A DNA stretch of 47,802 bases from CAZILN01 sp964540005 (GTDB lineage Bacteria; Bacteroidota; Bacteroidia; Bacteroidales; SM23-62). The notes beneath the pieces are model-generated. The model was given only the letters and a program-made list of their open reading frames with translations, made no database searches and had not been told where the DNA came from. How positions within the stretch are numbered: position 1 is the stretch's first letter; the number at the start of each line of letters is the position of its first letter. Below, in pieces: positions 1 to 8,027 of the stretch. The translations under genes were made by a program, and so were the position numbers. The stretch covers positions 1 to 47,802 of the forward strand of contig CAZILN010000289.1 of NCBI GenBank assembly GCA_964540005.1. Direction: 5' to 3'.

Positions 1-272
1 TTACCACAAGCACCTCTTTCTTTTTCGAACATAACCGTCCGGATACAGACCTGGAAATCATCATCCAGGTGTTTACCGTATCAGGCAAACTGGTAAAGAC
101 CATAGAACGTTATGTCAGTTCTACGGGATACCGAACCGATGCAATAGAGTGGAACGGACTTGATGACTTCGGCAGCAGGATAGGAAGGGGTGTTTATGTA
201 TACCGTGTTAAGGTCCGTACAGCTACAGGAGAAACAGTTGAGAAGTTTGAGAAACTGGTGATCCTGCGTTAG
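1..272 (+). CDS. porU: C-terminal end of PorU-like type IX secretion sortase (partial)
   Basis: Open from the left edge (codons in frame from base 3) to a TAG stop; only the last 89 residues are present. The fragment reads as a FlgD-type Ig-like fold: an Asp/Glu-rich strand, then VFTVSGKLV, a WNGLDDFG turn, GRGVYVYRV and a final EKLVILR strand. That pattern is common at the C-terminus of PorU, the outer-membrane sortase that cleaves type IX cargo signals and attaches cargo to lipopolysaccharide. The PorU identity comes mainly from the next gene being PorV, since porU-porV is a conserved pair in Bacteroidota. The catalytic C25 peptidase domain would lie to the left of the window, so another protein with a FlgD-like tail cannot be excluded. 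Confidence 0.7.
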   Translation, partial: TTSTSFFFEHNRPDTDLEIIIQVFTVSGKLVKTIERYVSSTGYRTDAIEWNGLDDFGSRIGRGVYVYRVKVRTATGETVEKFEKLVILR

Positions 273-342
273 TAATAGCAGTATGCATCCGGGAAAATTC
301 AAGGCAAATGTAATATATAGGTACCCTTTTCGTTAAATTATT

Positions 343-350
343 TATCTTTG
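343..350 (+). promoter_or_regulatory. Possible -7 element (TATCTTTG) before porV
   Basis: TATCTTTG matches the Bacteroidota -7 consensus TAnnTTTG and lies 20 bases before the porV ATG. No good TTTG -33 box is seen 17-23 bases upstream, so this is a half-match. It would give porV its own promoter, consistent with the 98-base gap after porU. Confidence 0.35.
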
Positions 351-370
351 TTCCCCGTAATTTTGGCTAT

Positions 371-1600
371 ATGAATTTTTTACACCGCCGGTCATTTTTG
401 TTGATTTTACTGGTACTGTCACTCATCCAGTCAGGCTTTGCACAGAATGGGAGCGTGAATATTGCGGGTCAGAGATTAAATGCTATTCAGACCACGGCTC
501 CATTCCTTACCATTGCTCCCGATTCCCGTTCCGGAGCTTTGGGAGATGCCGGGGTGGCAACATCTCCTGATATCCATTCACAACATTGGAACCCTGCCAA
601 ATATGTATTTATGGATGAGTCCGGAGGAGTGGCTATGTCTTATGTGCCATGGTTAAGAGCACTTATAAATGATATTAATCTGGCATATTTATCTGCATAT
701 TATAAGTTTGATGACAAACAGGCGATTAGCGGGTCACTAAGATATTTTTCACTTGGATTAATCCATTTTACCACTCCTACAGGTGCTCCTGCCGGTCAGC
801 ACAGTCCCAATGAGTTCGCAATTGATGCAGGCTACTCACGATTATTAACAGATCACTTCTCATCTGCCATTGCCTTTCGTTTTATGAGGTCAGATTTAAC
901 GGGCGGCCAGTTTGTTAATCAGACAACAGAATCACAGGCAGGTCTGGCAATTGCAGGCGATCTTGCCTTTTATTACTACAACCAGGATATTAAGCTATCA
1001 GACAAGGACGGGGGAATTGCATTTGGTCTTAACCTGACAAATATGGGAAACAAGGTTTCCTATACCGAAACACAGGAAAAGAATTTTCTACCGATTAATA
1101 TGAGACTGGGAGGAGCATTAACAGTTGAATTGGATGATTATAATACTATGACATTTATTGCCGATCTGAATAAATTGATGGTTCCTACTCCACCGGAATA
1201 TCTTACAGATAGTTCAAATAAACCGGTTTTAGACGATAACGGAAATCAACTCATTGCATTTGGGAAAGACCCCGATGTTCCGGTACCCCTGGGTATGATT
1301 AGATCTTTCTGGGATGCGCCGGGTGTGATAAGGGAAGATGGTTCAAGGAGCGTATTCCTTGAGGAAATGCATGAGATCACCTATTCACTGGGAATGGAAT
1401 ACTGGTACAGGGAACAATTTGCAATCAGGGCAGGGTACTTTCATGAAAATCAATACAAAGGAAACCGGAAGTATTTCACAACCGGCATAGGACTGAAACT
1501 CAACGTTTTTGGCCTGGATTTTTCATACCTGATACCTGTTAAATATAACAATCCTCTGGCAAACACTCTGCGTTTTACGCTCACGTTCGCGTTTAGTTAA
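371..1600 (+). CDS. porV: Type IX secretion system outer-membrane protein PorV
   Basis: 409 residues, close to the usual PorV length of about 380-400. PorV (LptO) is an outer-membrane beta-barrel of the FadL-like fold. It binds the C-terminal signal of type IX cargo as it leaves the translocon and carries it to PorU for cleavage and attachment. A signal peptide is visible (positive start, hydrophobic stretch at about 9-22, then GFAQ). The conserved N-terminal region follows: FLTIAPDSRSGALGDAG at about 46-62, then WNPAKY, as expected for PorV. The rest alternates hydrophobic and polar residues as barrel strands do, ending LRFTLTFAFS. It follows the porU tail by 98 bases. The ATG at 371 puts the signal peptide at the N-terminus. 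Confidence 0.92.
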   Translation: MNFLHRRSFLLILLVLSLIQSGFAQNGSVNIAGQRLNAIQTTAPFLTIAPDSRSGALGDAGVATSPDIHSQHWNPAKYVFMDESGGVAMSYVPWLRALINDINLAYLSAYYKFDDKQAISGSLRYFSLGLIHFTTPTGAPAGQHSPNEFAIDAGYSRLLTDHFSSAIAFRFMRSDLTGGQFVNQTTESQAGLAIAGDLAFYYYNQDIKLSDKDGGIAFGLNLTNMGNKVSYTETQEKNFLPINMRLGGALTVELDDYNTMTFIADLNKLMVPTPPEYLTDSSNKPVLDDNGNQLIAFGKDPDVPVPLGMIRSFWDAPGVIREDGSRSVFLEEMHEITYSLGMEYWYREQFAIRAGYFHENQYKGNRKYFTTGIGLKLNVFGLDFSYLIPVKYNNPLANTLRFTLTFAFS

Positions 1601-1640
1601 GAAATATTGCACTTGACATGATCTTCAGCATTGCCTGCGT

Positions 1641-2120
1641 ATGGATATAAGAATAGGATTCGGTCACGATGTACACCGGCTGGTGGAAGGCAGGGAGCTT
1701 ATCCTGGGTGGTATTACGATCCCCCATAACAAAGGCTCGCTGGCTCATTCCGACGGGGACGTACTGATACATGCCATATGTGATGCCCTGCTGGGTGCAC
1801 TCGGTCTGGGTGATATCGGACAGCATTTCCCTGATACATCGCCGGAACTCAAAGGGATTGACAGCAGGATACTGCTCGACCGTACCATAGGCATGATCCA
1901 CGACAGGGGGTACGCAGTGAACAACCTCGACACCCTTGTCAGCCTTCAGAAGCCAAAGATCATGGATCACATCCCCGCCATGAAGGAGGTCCTGGCCACA
2001 CACCTTAAAACATCCGCTGCCTGCATATCTGTCAAGGCAACAACTACAGAAAAGCTGGGATTCATCGGCCGTGAAGAGGGTATTGCGGCTACTGCCGTGG
2101 TTCTGCTGAAGAAATCCTGA
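1641..2120 (+). CDS. ispF: 2-C-methyl-D-erythritol 2,4-cyclodiphosphate synthase
   Basis: 159 residues, the normal length for IspF. The enzyme converts CDP-methylerythritol 2-phosphate to the 2,4-cyclodiphosphate with release of CMP, in the cytosolic non-mevalonate isoprenoid pathway. The N-terminal GFGHDVH motif supplies metal ligands D10 and H12, and HSDGDVLIHA (36-45) supplies the third ligand H44. The conserved GDIGQHFPDT and the C-terminal ATTTEKLGFIGREEGIAA (CDP-binding and trimer-core region) are intact. It starts 40 bases after porV, possibly in the same transcript. No other pathway gene lies in the window. Confidence 0.97.
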   Translation: MDIRIGFGHDVHRLVEGRELILGGITIPHNKGSLAHSDGDVLIHAICDALLGALGLGDIGQHFPDTSPELKGIDSRILLDRTIGMIHDRGYAVNNLDTLVSLQKPKIMDHIPAMKEVLATHLKTSAACISVKATTTEKLGFIGREEGIAATAVVLLKKS

Positions 2121-2160
2121 CAGAAGCGAGATCCTGACTTCTGCTTGCCATTTTTTTTAT

Positions 2161-2168
2161 TATTTTTG
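2161..2168 (+). promoter_or_regulatory. Possible -7 element (TATTTTTG)
   Basis: TATTTTTG fits TAnnTTTG and lies 17 bases before the ATG of the CoA-binding protein gene. A TTGC is present upstream but only 12 bases away, shorter than the usual spacing. The region is very T-rich, so chance is possible. A 6-bp inverted repeat (2121-2126 with 2138-2143), followed by a T-run a few bases later, could be a weak terminator for ispF. Confidence 0.25.
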
Positions 2169-2185
2169 AAACAAATGCATTTTCA

Positions 2186-2545
2186 ATGGATAGAGTCCTT
2201 GTAATAGGCGCCAGTCCAAATAGTTCACGCTTCGCATATAAATGTGTCAGGAGCCTCCGCCGTCATGACTTTGAAGTGGCTGCGATCGGGAAGAGAAGAG
2301 GGAAGATCAAAGATATCAGGATAAAGAAAGGGACGCCTGAGCTTTCTGATATCGATACCGTTGTGCTTTATGTCGGTGCCTCAGAGCAGCCTGAATATTA
2401 TGAATACATACTGGGTATGAAACCCAGGCGGCTCATTTTCAATCCGGGTACCTACAACAAGGAATTCATCGACATGGCAAAAGAAAAAGGCATAGAAACC
2501 GTGGTTGACTGTGCCCTCATCATGCTCAATTCCGGAACTTTCTAG
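2186..2545 (+). CDS. CoA-binding domain protein (YccU-like, small Rossmann fold)
   Basis: 119 residues. The N-terminus VLVIGASPNSSRFAYKCVRSL is a dinucleotide/CoA-binding Rossmann turn (strand, glycine loop, helix). Further motifs are DTVVLYVGASEQPEYYEYI, then RLIFNPGTYNKEF, and a final VVDCALIMLNSGTF. This matches the single-domain CoA_binding_2 proteins that resemble the N-terminal domain of succinyl-CoA synthetase alpha, but it has no catalytic or ATP-grasp part, so the substrate is unknown. It is convergent with the lipoprotein gene, whose stop is only 8 bases away. The ATG at 2186 is the only sensible start, because the glycine loop begins at residue 8. Confidence 0.8.
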   Translation: MDRVLVIGASPNSSRFAYKCVRSLRRHDFEVAAIGKRRGKIKDIRIKKGTPELSDIDTVVLYVGASEQPEYYEYILGMKPRRLIFNPGTYNKEFIDMAKEKGIETVVDCALIMLNSGTF

Positions 2546-2553
2546 CCGGGGGC

Positions 2554-2964
2554 TTACAGGCGGGTATAGATGGCAGTAACATTGTCAGGTTCACCGCTGC
2601 CGTCATCTATGGAATACTGCCAGCTAATCGATTCAGTATCCCGTGAGACAGTCCCGGTACCATACACACGGTATCCCCCATCCAATACCTGATCAGGAAT
2701 GCTAAGACTGCGGTTATTTACAAATACCCCGGCGGTAGCATCAACATTATAGAAATTATCCACATAGATCCGGCTTGAATCGGAAGGTTGCCTTTCTATC
2801 TCAACAATATAGTTGGTCTTTCCGAAAACCTGGCTCTCTTCTTCAACCCTCCAGTTGTCCTCCAGGGCGCTGATGATATCTCCCCCGTCCGGATCAGGGA
2901 AGAGCTCTTCACAGGCCGTTGTCAGCAGCAGTGATGCAATAAACAGTATAAGTATTCGTCTCAT
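2554..2964 (-). CDS. Small predicted lipoprotein, function unknown
   Basis: 136 residues from the ATG at 2964. A longer reading from 3111 would overlap hutU and bury the signal, so the shorter start is preferred. The N-terminus MRRILILFIASLLLTTACEE is a clean lipoprotein signal with lipobox LTTAC, cysteine at residue 18. The mature part is predicted beta-rich (EDNWRVEEESQVFGKTNYIVEI, NRSLSIPDQVLDGGYRVYGTG, SISWQYSIDDGSGEPDNVTAIYTR), like the single-domain beta-sandwich lipoproteins common in Bacteroidota. No catalytic motif is visible. It follows hutU by 10 bases and is probably co-transcribed, but nothing ties it to histidine breakdown. Confidence 0.75.
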   Translation of the reverse strand: MRRILILFIASLLLTTACEELFPDPDGGDIISALEDNWRVEEESQVFGKTNYIVEIERQPSDSSRIYVDNFYNVDATAGVFVNNRSLSIPDQVLDGGYRVYGTGTVSRDTESISWQYSIDDGSGEPDNVTAIYTRL

Positions 2965-2974
2965 AATCTGCACT

Positions 2975-4993
2975 TTAAAAGCAGGTATCAATAATATTAT
3001 CATCCGGGATCTGTGGCATAGTAACCTGCAGTCCGGGATGCTTCCCCATTTCACTCCGTATCCGGAACATCGCGCCTTCATTTCTCGCCCAACTGCGCCT
3101 TGCAATACCATTATTTACGTCCCAGTACAACATCATTTCCAGCTTGTTGTCTGCTGAAGGGGATCCATCCAGGACCATGCCAAAACCTCCGTTGATGACC
3201 TCTCCCCAGCCTACTCCTCCTCCGTTATGTATGGAGACCCAGGTAGCTCCCCTGAAGGCGTCGCCGATGACATTCTGTATGGCCATATCAGCCGTGAACC
3301 GCGAACCGTCGTAAATGTTCGCCGTCTCACGGAAAGGGGAATCCGTTCCGCTGACATCATGGTGATCGCGTCCAAGGACGATGGGTGCTGAAATAACACC
3401 CTCCCTGACAGCCCTGTTGAAAGCCCTGGCGATCTGTATCCTCCCCTGGCAATCGGCATAAAGTATCCTGGCCTGTGACCCGACAACCAGGTCGTTCCTT
3501 CCCGCTTCCCTTATCCAGTGAATGTTATCTTCAAGCTGTCCCAGTATCTCCTTTTCGGCTGTCGGCCGGATCCCGGTAAGCACATCCAGGGCAATCCCGT
3601 CGCTTTTCTCCAGGTCAGCCGGGTCAGAAGAGGTACAAACCCAACGAAAGGGTCCGAATCCGTAATCAAAGAACAGGGGGCCCATAATATCCTCCACGTA
3701 AGAGGGATACCTGTAGCGGTCACCTTCTGCAAATACATCCGCCCCTGCCCTGCCTGATTCCAGCAGGAATGCATTTCCGTAATCCCAGAAATACATCCCC
3801 CTGTCCGACAAAATATTGATGGCTTGCACCTGCCGGTGCAGGGATCCTGCAACGAGCTCCTTAAATCCTGAAGGGTCTTCGGCCATCAGGCGGTTAGATT
3901 CCTCGAAACTTACTCCCACCGGGTAATAACCGCCCGCATAAGGATTGTGCAAAGAGGTCTGGTCGGAACCCAGTTCCACATCCACACCGCTGCTTACAAG
4001 TTTCTCCCAGAGGTCGACTATGTTGCCCTGGTATGCCAGTGATACTGCTTCTTTTTTACTGCGGGCATCCTGGCACCTTCTGATTATCTTATCGAGATCC
4101 GTATAAACCTCCTGTACCCAGCCCTGTGAATGGCGTTTCTCCACAGCCATAGGATTGATCTCTGCTACCAGGCATATCCCTCCTGCGATAACGGTGGCTT
4201 TCGGCTGTGCCCCTGACATCCCTCCGAGTCCGGATGTAACAAAGAGCTTGCCCTGCAGGTCGCCCGTATCCTCACCCGCGAGCCTTCGGCCGGCATTCAG
4301 CACTGTTATGGTGGTGCCGTGAACTATGCCCTGGGGACCGATATACATGAAGGACCCGGCGGTCATCTGTCCATACTGGCTGACTCCCAGTGCATTGAAC
4401 CTCTCATAATCCTCCTTACCTGAATAATTTGGTATGACCATCCCGTTGGAGACAACCACCCTGGGGGCATCCTTATGAGAGGGAAACAATCCGGCCGGGT
4501 GCCCGGAATTCAGTACCAGGGTCTGCTCATCTGTCATTTCCGCCAGGTATTTCATTGTCAGCAAGTACTGTGCCCAGTTCTGAAAAACCGCCCCGTTCCC
4601 GCCATAGGTGATGAGTTCATGCGGGTGCTGTGCGAGGGCTGTATCCAGGTTATTACTGAGCATCATCATGATGGCTGCAGCCTGCTGTGACTGGTGCGGA
4701 AAATCGGAGATCTTCCGTGCACTTATCTTATAATCCGGACGATACCTGTACATGTATATCCGGCCGTACTGCTGCAGCTCCGCGGCGAATTCAGGAGCAA
4801 GCAGTGCATGATGTTTCACATCAAAATACCTCAGGGCATTTCGGAGCGCCAGTTTCTTCTCTTCATTACTCAGGATGTCCTTCCGGCGCGGGGCATGGCT
4901 GATGCGGGTATCATACGGCCTGGCCGGGGGGATCTCATCAGGTATTCCCCTGAGCACGGCTTTCCTGAATGCATCTGTATTCAAAGCTGTCAC
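2975..4993 (-). CDS. hutU: Urocanate hydratase
   Basis: 672 residues. HutU uses tightly bound NAD+ to hydrate urocanate to 4-imidazolone-5-propionate, the second step of histidine degradation in the cytosol. Seen: LITYGGNGAVFQNWAQYLLT near the N-terminus, VTSGLGGMSGAQPKATVIAGG (NAD-binding loop), SDQTSLHNPYAGGYYPVG, RWVCTSSDPADL with the conserved cysteine, and WVSIHNGGGVGWGEVINGGFG near the C-terminus. It is longer than the roughly 550-residue proteobacterial enzyme, as is usual for the Bacteroidota/Firmicutes type. The start is a GTG; no in-frame ATG lies closer. No hutH, hutI or ftcD is present in the window, so it may be unlinked or the pathway incomplete here. It is divergent from lemA. 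Confidence 0.95.
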   Translation of the reverse strand: MTALNTDAFRKAVLRGIPDEIPPARPYDTRISHAPRRKDILSNEEKKLALRNALRYFDVKHHALLAPEFAAELQQYGRIYMYRYRPDYKISARKISDFPHQSQQAAAIMMMLSNNLDTALAQHPHELITYGGNGAVFQNWAQYLLTMKYLAEMTDEQTLVLNSGHPAGLFPSHKDAPRVVVSNGMVIPNYSGKEDYERFNALGVSQYGQMTAGSFMYIGPQGIVHGTTITVLNAGRRLAGEDTGDLQGKLFVTSGLGGMSGAQPKATVIAGGICLVAEINPMAVEKRHSQGWVQEVYTDLDKIIRRCQDARSKKEAVSLAYQGNIVDLWEKLVSSGVDVELGSDQTSLHNPYAGGYYPVGVSFEESNRLMAEDPSGFKELVAGSLHRQVQAINILSDRGMYFWDYGNAFLLESGRAGADVFAEGDRYRYPSYVEDIMGPLFFDYGFGPFRWVCTSSDPADLEKSDGIALDVLTGIRPTAEKEILGQLEDNIHWIREAGRNDLVVGSQARILYADCQGRIQIARAFNRAVREGVISAPIVLGRDHHDVSGTDSPFRETANIYDGSRFTADMAIQNVIGDAFRGATWVSIHNGGGVGWGEVINGGFGMVLDGSPSADNKLEMMLYWDVNNGIARRSWARNEGAMFRIRSEMGKHPGLQVTMPQIPDDNIIDTCF

Positions 4994-5010
4994 ATTTAAT
5001 TTGTCTTAAA

Positions 5011-5018
5011 CAAAAGTA
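5011..5018 (-). promoter_or_regulatory. Possible hutU -7 element
   Basis: The minus strand reads TACTTTTG, a full match to TAnnTTTG, 18 bases before the hutU GTG. No clear -33 TTTG is seen at the usual distance. The near-palindrome at 5026-5042 sits immediately upstream. Confidence 0.35.
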
Positions 5019-5025
5019 AGATTTA

Positions 5026-5042
5026 ATGACTAAATTTGTCAT
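5026..5042. promoter_or_regulatory. Near-palindrome in the hutU/lemA divergent promoter region
   Basis: ATGAC, then a 7-base AT core, then GTCAT: a 17-bp element symmetrical except for one base pair on each side of the centre. It overlaps TAAATTTG at 5031-5038 on the plus strand (a -7-like element for lemA) and lies just upstream of the hutU -7-like element. The placement suits an operator acting on one or both genes, but in AT-rich sequence it could be chance. Confidence 0.3.
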
Positions 5043-5069
5043 CAGTTTAACCTCATAAAATGTCTATCT

Positions 5070-5657
5070 ATGAAACTAATGAAACGAACATCAAAAATAA
5101 TAATGGCTTTCCTGCTGGTACCCCTGCTTACAGGATGCAGCTATAACCGCATGGTAGAGCTTGACGAGGGTGTCACGGCCCAGTGGGCCCAGGTCGAAAA
5201 TGCCTATCAGAGAAGGGCCGACCTGATCCCAAACCTTGTAAATACCGTTAAAGGCTACGCTGATTTTGAACAGGAAACACTGACCGGGGTGATCGAAGCC
5301 AGGGCCAAAGCGACCAGCGTAAACATCAATCCTGAAAACCTCGATGCCGCTGCCATCCAGCAGTTCCAGGCGGCACAGGACGGGCTCAGTTCGGCACTGT
5401 CAAGGCTGATGGTTGTCGTTGAAAGATACCCCGACCTCAAGGCCAACCAGAATTTCCTGGACCTGCAGAAACAGCTGGAAGGAACAGAAAACAGGATTGC
5501 CGTGGAGCGCAGGAAGTTTAATGATTCTACCCGGATCTATAATACTTACATCCGCAGGTTCCCTAAAAATATTGTGGCAGCTATTTTCAGCTTTGATAAA
5601 AAAGAATATTTTGAAGCAGCCGAAGGTGCAGAAACACCCCCAACAGTTGAATTCTGA
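5070..5657 (+). CDS. lemA: LemA family membrane-anchored protein
   Basis: 195 residues. The N-terminus has a positive start, a hydrophobic stretch (about 10-20) and LLTGC, so it is a predicted lipoprotein rather than an uncleaved anchor. The LemA core follows: YNRMVELDEGVTAQWAQVENAYQRRADLIPNLVNTVKGYA, then ETLTGVIEARAKA and SALSRLMVVVERYPDLKANQNFL, LEGTENRIAVERRKFNDSTRIYNTYIRRFP, all diagnostic of this helical-bundle family. The function is not established; in many bacteria lemA is next to TPM-domain or peptidase genes. Here it leads a tight run, with the first TPM gene starting 2 bases after its stop. An ATG three codons downstream (5079) is an equally possible start. Confidence 0.92.
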   Translation: MKLMKRTSKIIMAFLLVPLLTGCSYNRMVELDEGVTAQWAQVENAYQRRADLIPNLVNTVKGYADFEQETLTGVIEARAKATSVNINPENLDAAAIQQFQAAQDGLSSALSRLMVVVERYPDLKANQNFLDLQKQLEGTENRIAVERRKFNDSTRIYNTYIRRFPKNIVAAIFSFDKKEYFEAAEGAETPPTVEF

Positions 5658-5659
5658 TC

Positions 5660-6100
5660 ATGCAACCATCAAAATTCTTCAGTAAAGAGCAAAAGGAGCT
5701 GATCACCAGGGCAGTCAGGGAAGCTGAACTCAATACCTCCGGGGAGATCAGGGTGCATATTGAGAGGAAGTGCATGGGCGAGGCCCTGGACAGGGCAAGC
5801 TACATTTTTGAAAAGTTGCATATGAACAGGACCGCCCGGCGCAACGGAGTACTCTTCTACCTGGCCATTGATGACCATGAATTTGCCATCCTCGGTGATG
5901 CCGGTATCAATGCCCTTACACCGGATGATTTTTGGAATGTCATAAGCGGGAAGATGGCTGGCCTGTTCCGTGAGGGAAGTTTCACCGAAGGCCTGGTCAC
6001 CGGCATACAGATGGCCGGAGAGCAGTTGAAAGAGCACTTCCCCTATGAGACAGATGATGTTAACGAATTATCCGATGATATTTCATTCTCAGACAAATAA
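5660..6100 (+). CDS. TPM domain protein, soluble type
   Basis: 146 residues with no signal peptide or membrane span. The body is a single TPM (Psb32/YgcG-type) domain: LITRAVREAELNTSGEIRVHIERKC at the start, RNGVLFYLAIDDHEFAILGDAGINALTPDDFW in the middle, and FREGSFTEGLVTGIQMAGEQLKEHFP at the end. Proteins of this type are predicted to act with LemA at the membrane; a phosphatase activity has been reported for a plant relative, but none is shown for this type. It lies 2 bases after lemA and 3 bases before a second TPM gene, so translation is probably coupled. Confidence 0.85.
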   Translation: MQPSKFFSKEQKELITRAVREAELNTSGEIRVHIERKCMGEALDRASYIFEKLHMNRTARRNGVLFYLAIDDHEFAILGDAGINALTPDDFWNVISGKMAGLFREGSFTEGLVTGIQMAGEQLKEHFPYETDDVNELSDDISFSDK

Positions 6101-6103
6101 GAT

Positions 6104-6895
6104 ATGAGAACAGCAGTATTACTCCTTTTTATAGCCTTTGGGATCAGCTCTTATGCACAGGACATTCCTGATCCCATGCAACCGCCCAGAATGGTCAATG
6201 ACTTTTCAGAACTCCTGGCTGCCGACCAGCAGAATATGCTGGAAAAGACCCTTCAGGATTTCTATTTTGAGACCTCCTCGCAGATATATATTGTTATCCT
6301 GGACGACATCCATGGATATGACATTAGCCAGTACAGTTTCCTGCTCGGGGACAAGTGGGGTATCGGGACCAAAGGCAAGGACAACGGGATACTGATACTG
6401 CTGAACCCTTCACCGGACCGCAGGCACGGGGATGCATACATCGCCACCGGATATGGCCTGGAAGGGGCTGTCCCCGATATCACAGCCAACCATATAGTCA
6501 CATATGACCTGATCCCCCATTTCAAAAACCTTGATTATTTTGGCGGACTGATGGCTGCTTCACAGAGCATAATGGATCTGACCAGGGGAGAATATACCGC
6601 CGAGCAGTACCTTGAAAGAAAGGGGCAGTCCAGGGGAAGCCCCATAGGGATCATCTTCATTATTCCCTTTATCATCATCATTCTTTCAATCTTCGGCCGC
6701 GCACGTACCACACGCCATTCTTCAGCAGGCCGTAATCTGCCTTTCTGGCTGGCCCTGTTCATGCTGAGCGGTTCAAGGTCCTCCCACAGGGGTAGTTTCG
6801 GGAATTTCTCCTCCGGATCAGGCAGTTTCGGAGGAGGTTTCGGTGGCGGCGGTGGCGGGAGTTTTGGCGGTGGCGGAGCCGGTGGGAGCTGGTAG
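6104..6895 (+). CDS. TPM domain protein with signal peptide, membrane span and glycine-rich tail (YgcG-like)
   Basis: 263 residues. Signal peptide at 1-18 (ends SSYAQ); TPM domain at about 28-165 with MVNDFSELLAADQQNMLEKTL, SQIYIVILDDIHGYDISQYSF, GKDNGILILLNPSPDRRHGDAYIATGYGLEGAVPD. A membrane span follows at about 183-195 (IIFIIPFIIIILSIFG). The last 40 residues are almost all Gly and Ser (GGGFGGGGGGSFGGGGAGGSW), typical of this family. Topology predicts the TPM domain outside the cytoplasmic membrane. It is the third gene of the lemA operon; the CapA-like gene begins 4 bases after its stop. The glycine codons produce a proline-rich antisense reading frame that is not a gene. Confidence 0.88.
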   Translation: MRTAVLLLFIAFGISSYAQDIPDPMQPPRMVNDFSELLAADQQNMLEKTLQDFYFETSSQIYIVILDDIHGYDISQYSFLLGDKWGIGTKGKDNGILILLNPSPDRRHGDAYIATGYGLEGAVPDITANHIVTYDLIPHFKNLDYFGGLMAASQSIMDLTRGEYTAEQYLERKGQSRGSPIGIIFIIPFIIIILSIFGRARTTRHSSAGRNLPFWLALFMLSGSRSSHRGSFGNFSSGSGSFGGGFGGGGGGSFGGGGAGGSW

Positions 6896-6899
6896 GCTG

Positions 6900-8027
6900 A
6901 TGAAGAATTTCCTTTACATATCACTACTGATCATCATTCATGCTTCATGGTCAGACCTCAGGGCAGCCGGACCCGGCGACACCAGCCGCCTGACCATAGT
7001 CTTTGCCGGCGATATAATGGGACATGATTCACAGATTGCAGCAGCCTGGTATGACAAAGACAGCTGCCATAACTACCATCCCTGTTTCAGGCATATCAAA
7101 CCCTTTTTGCAGCAGGCCGACATATCCATAGGCAACCTGGAGGTGACATTCGCAGGTCCCCCTTATAAGGGCTACCCGAAGTTTTCCAGTCCGGATGCCC
7201 TGGCCGAAGCAGCCAGTGAGGCCGGCTTCGATGTACTGCTTAACGCAAACAACCATGCCCTTGACAGGGGAAAGGAAGGAATGCTGCGTACCACCGGGGT
7301 AATGGAAGGCCGGCATATTATACACACAGGGTCGTTTACCGACCCAGTGTGCCGGGACCAGCAATACCCCCTGCTTATAGAAAAGAACAATATCCTGGTC
7401 GGGATACTGAACTATACATACGGCACCAACGGACTGGAAGCAGACACACCCCTTGTGATAAATTGCATTGACCGCAGCCTGATCAGGGAGGACCTGAAAA
7501 AGGTCCGTTCAGTCAGACCCGATTTTATCATCGTCACCATTCACTGGGGAGATGAATACGAACGAAGCCAGAATGACACCCAGGAAGGCCTTGCTGAATT
7601 CATGCTGGAAAACGGAGCCGATGCGATAATTGGCGGACACCCCCATGTCGTCCAGCCGGTGGTGATCTACAGAGATAAAGCTGAACAAGGAGATATCAGG
7701 CTGGTGGCCTATTCCCTTGGTAATTTCATATCCAACCAGCGGGAAAGGTACCGGGACGGGGGTATCGTTTTTGAACTAACACTGGAAAAAACCGACAGAA
7801 CCAGGATAAGCGACTACAGCTACCTTCCCGTGTGGGTCCACAAACCCTGGTCCCAGGGCAGGCGCAGGTTCGAGCTGGTGCCGGCCCACATCAGCCGGGA
7901 GCAGGAAGCAAGCTTTGGATTCTCCGATGATGATCTGTTAAAGTTCAGGGAGTTTGCCGATGATACACGCAAGCACCTGGATAATATAAGATCCAGCGAT
8001 TTTTACAGGGATTACTCATTCAAATAG
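6900..8027 (+). CDS. CapA-like metallophosphatase-fold protein (PGA_cap family)
   Basis: 375 residues from the ATG at 6900; an upstream GTG at 6843 lies inside the previous gene and would hide the signal peptide (MKNFLYISLLIIIHASWSDLRA). Family motifs: FAGDIMGHDSQI (metal site 1), ISIGNLEVTFAG, DVLLNANNHALDRG (NNH), VTIHWGDEYER, IIGGHPHVVQP and VAYSLGNFISNQ. These form the calcineurin-like metal centre of the CapA/PgsA family, linked to poly-gamma-glutamate synthesis in Bacillus; most members without capBC have unknown roles. No capB/capC genes are nearby. It ends the lemA-TPM-TPM operon, and its last 16 bases overlap the convergent TPR gene. A second CapA-like gene lies at 13443-14492. Confidence 0.85.
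   Translation: MKNFLYISLLIIIHASWSDLRAAGPGDTSRLTIVFAGDIMGHDSQIAAAWYDKDSCHNYHPCFRHIKPFLQQADISIGNLEVTFAGPPYKGYPKFSSPDALAEAASEAGFDVLLNANNHALDRGKEGMLRTTGVMEGRHIIHTGSFTDPVCRDQQYPLLIEKNNILVGILNYTYGTNGLEADTPLVINCIDRSLIREDLKKVRSVRPDFIIVTIHWGDEYERSQNDTQEGLAEFMLENGADAIIGGHPHVVQPVVIYRDKAEQGDIRLVAYSLGNFISNQRERYRDGGIVFELTLEKTDRTRISDYSYLPVWVHKPWSQGRRRFELVPAHISREQEASFGFSDDDLLKFREFADDTRKHLDNIRSSDFYRDYSFK

Noticed and set aside
2975..3111. Longer start for the small lipoprotein
   Set aside because: It would overlap hutU and place about 50 non-signal residues before the lipobox.
6535..6924. Proline-rich minus-strand frame
   Set aside because: Antisense of the glycine-rich tail of the TPM protein.
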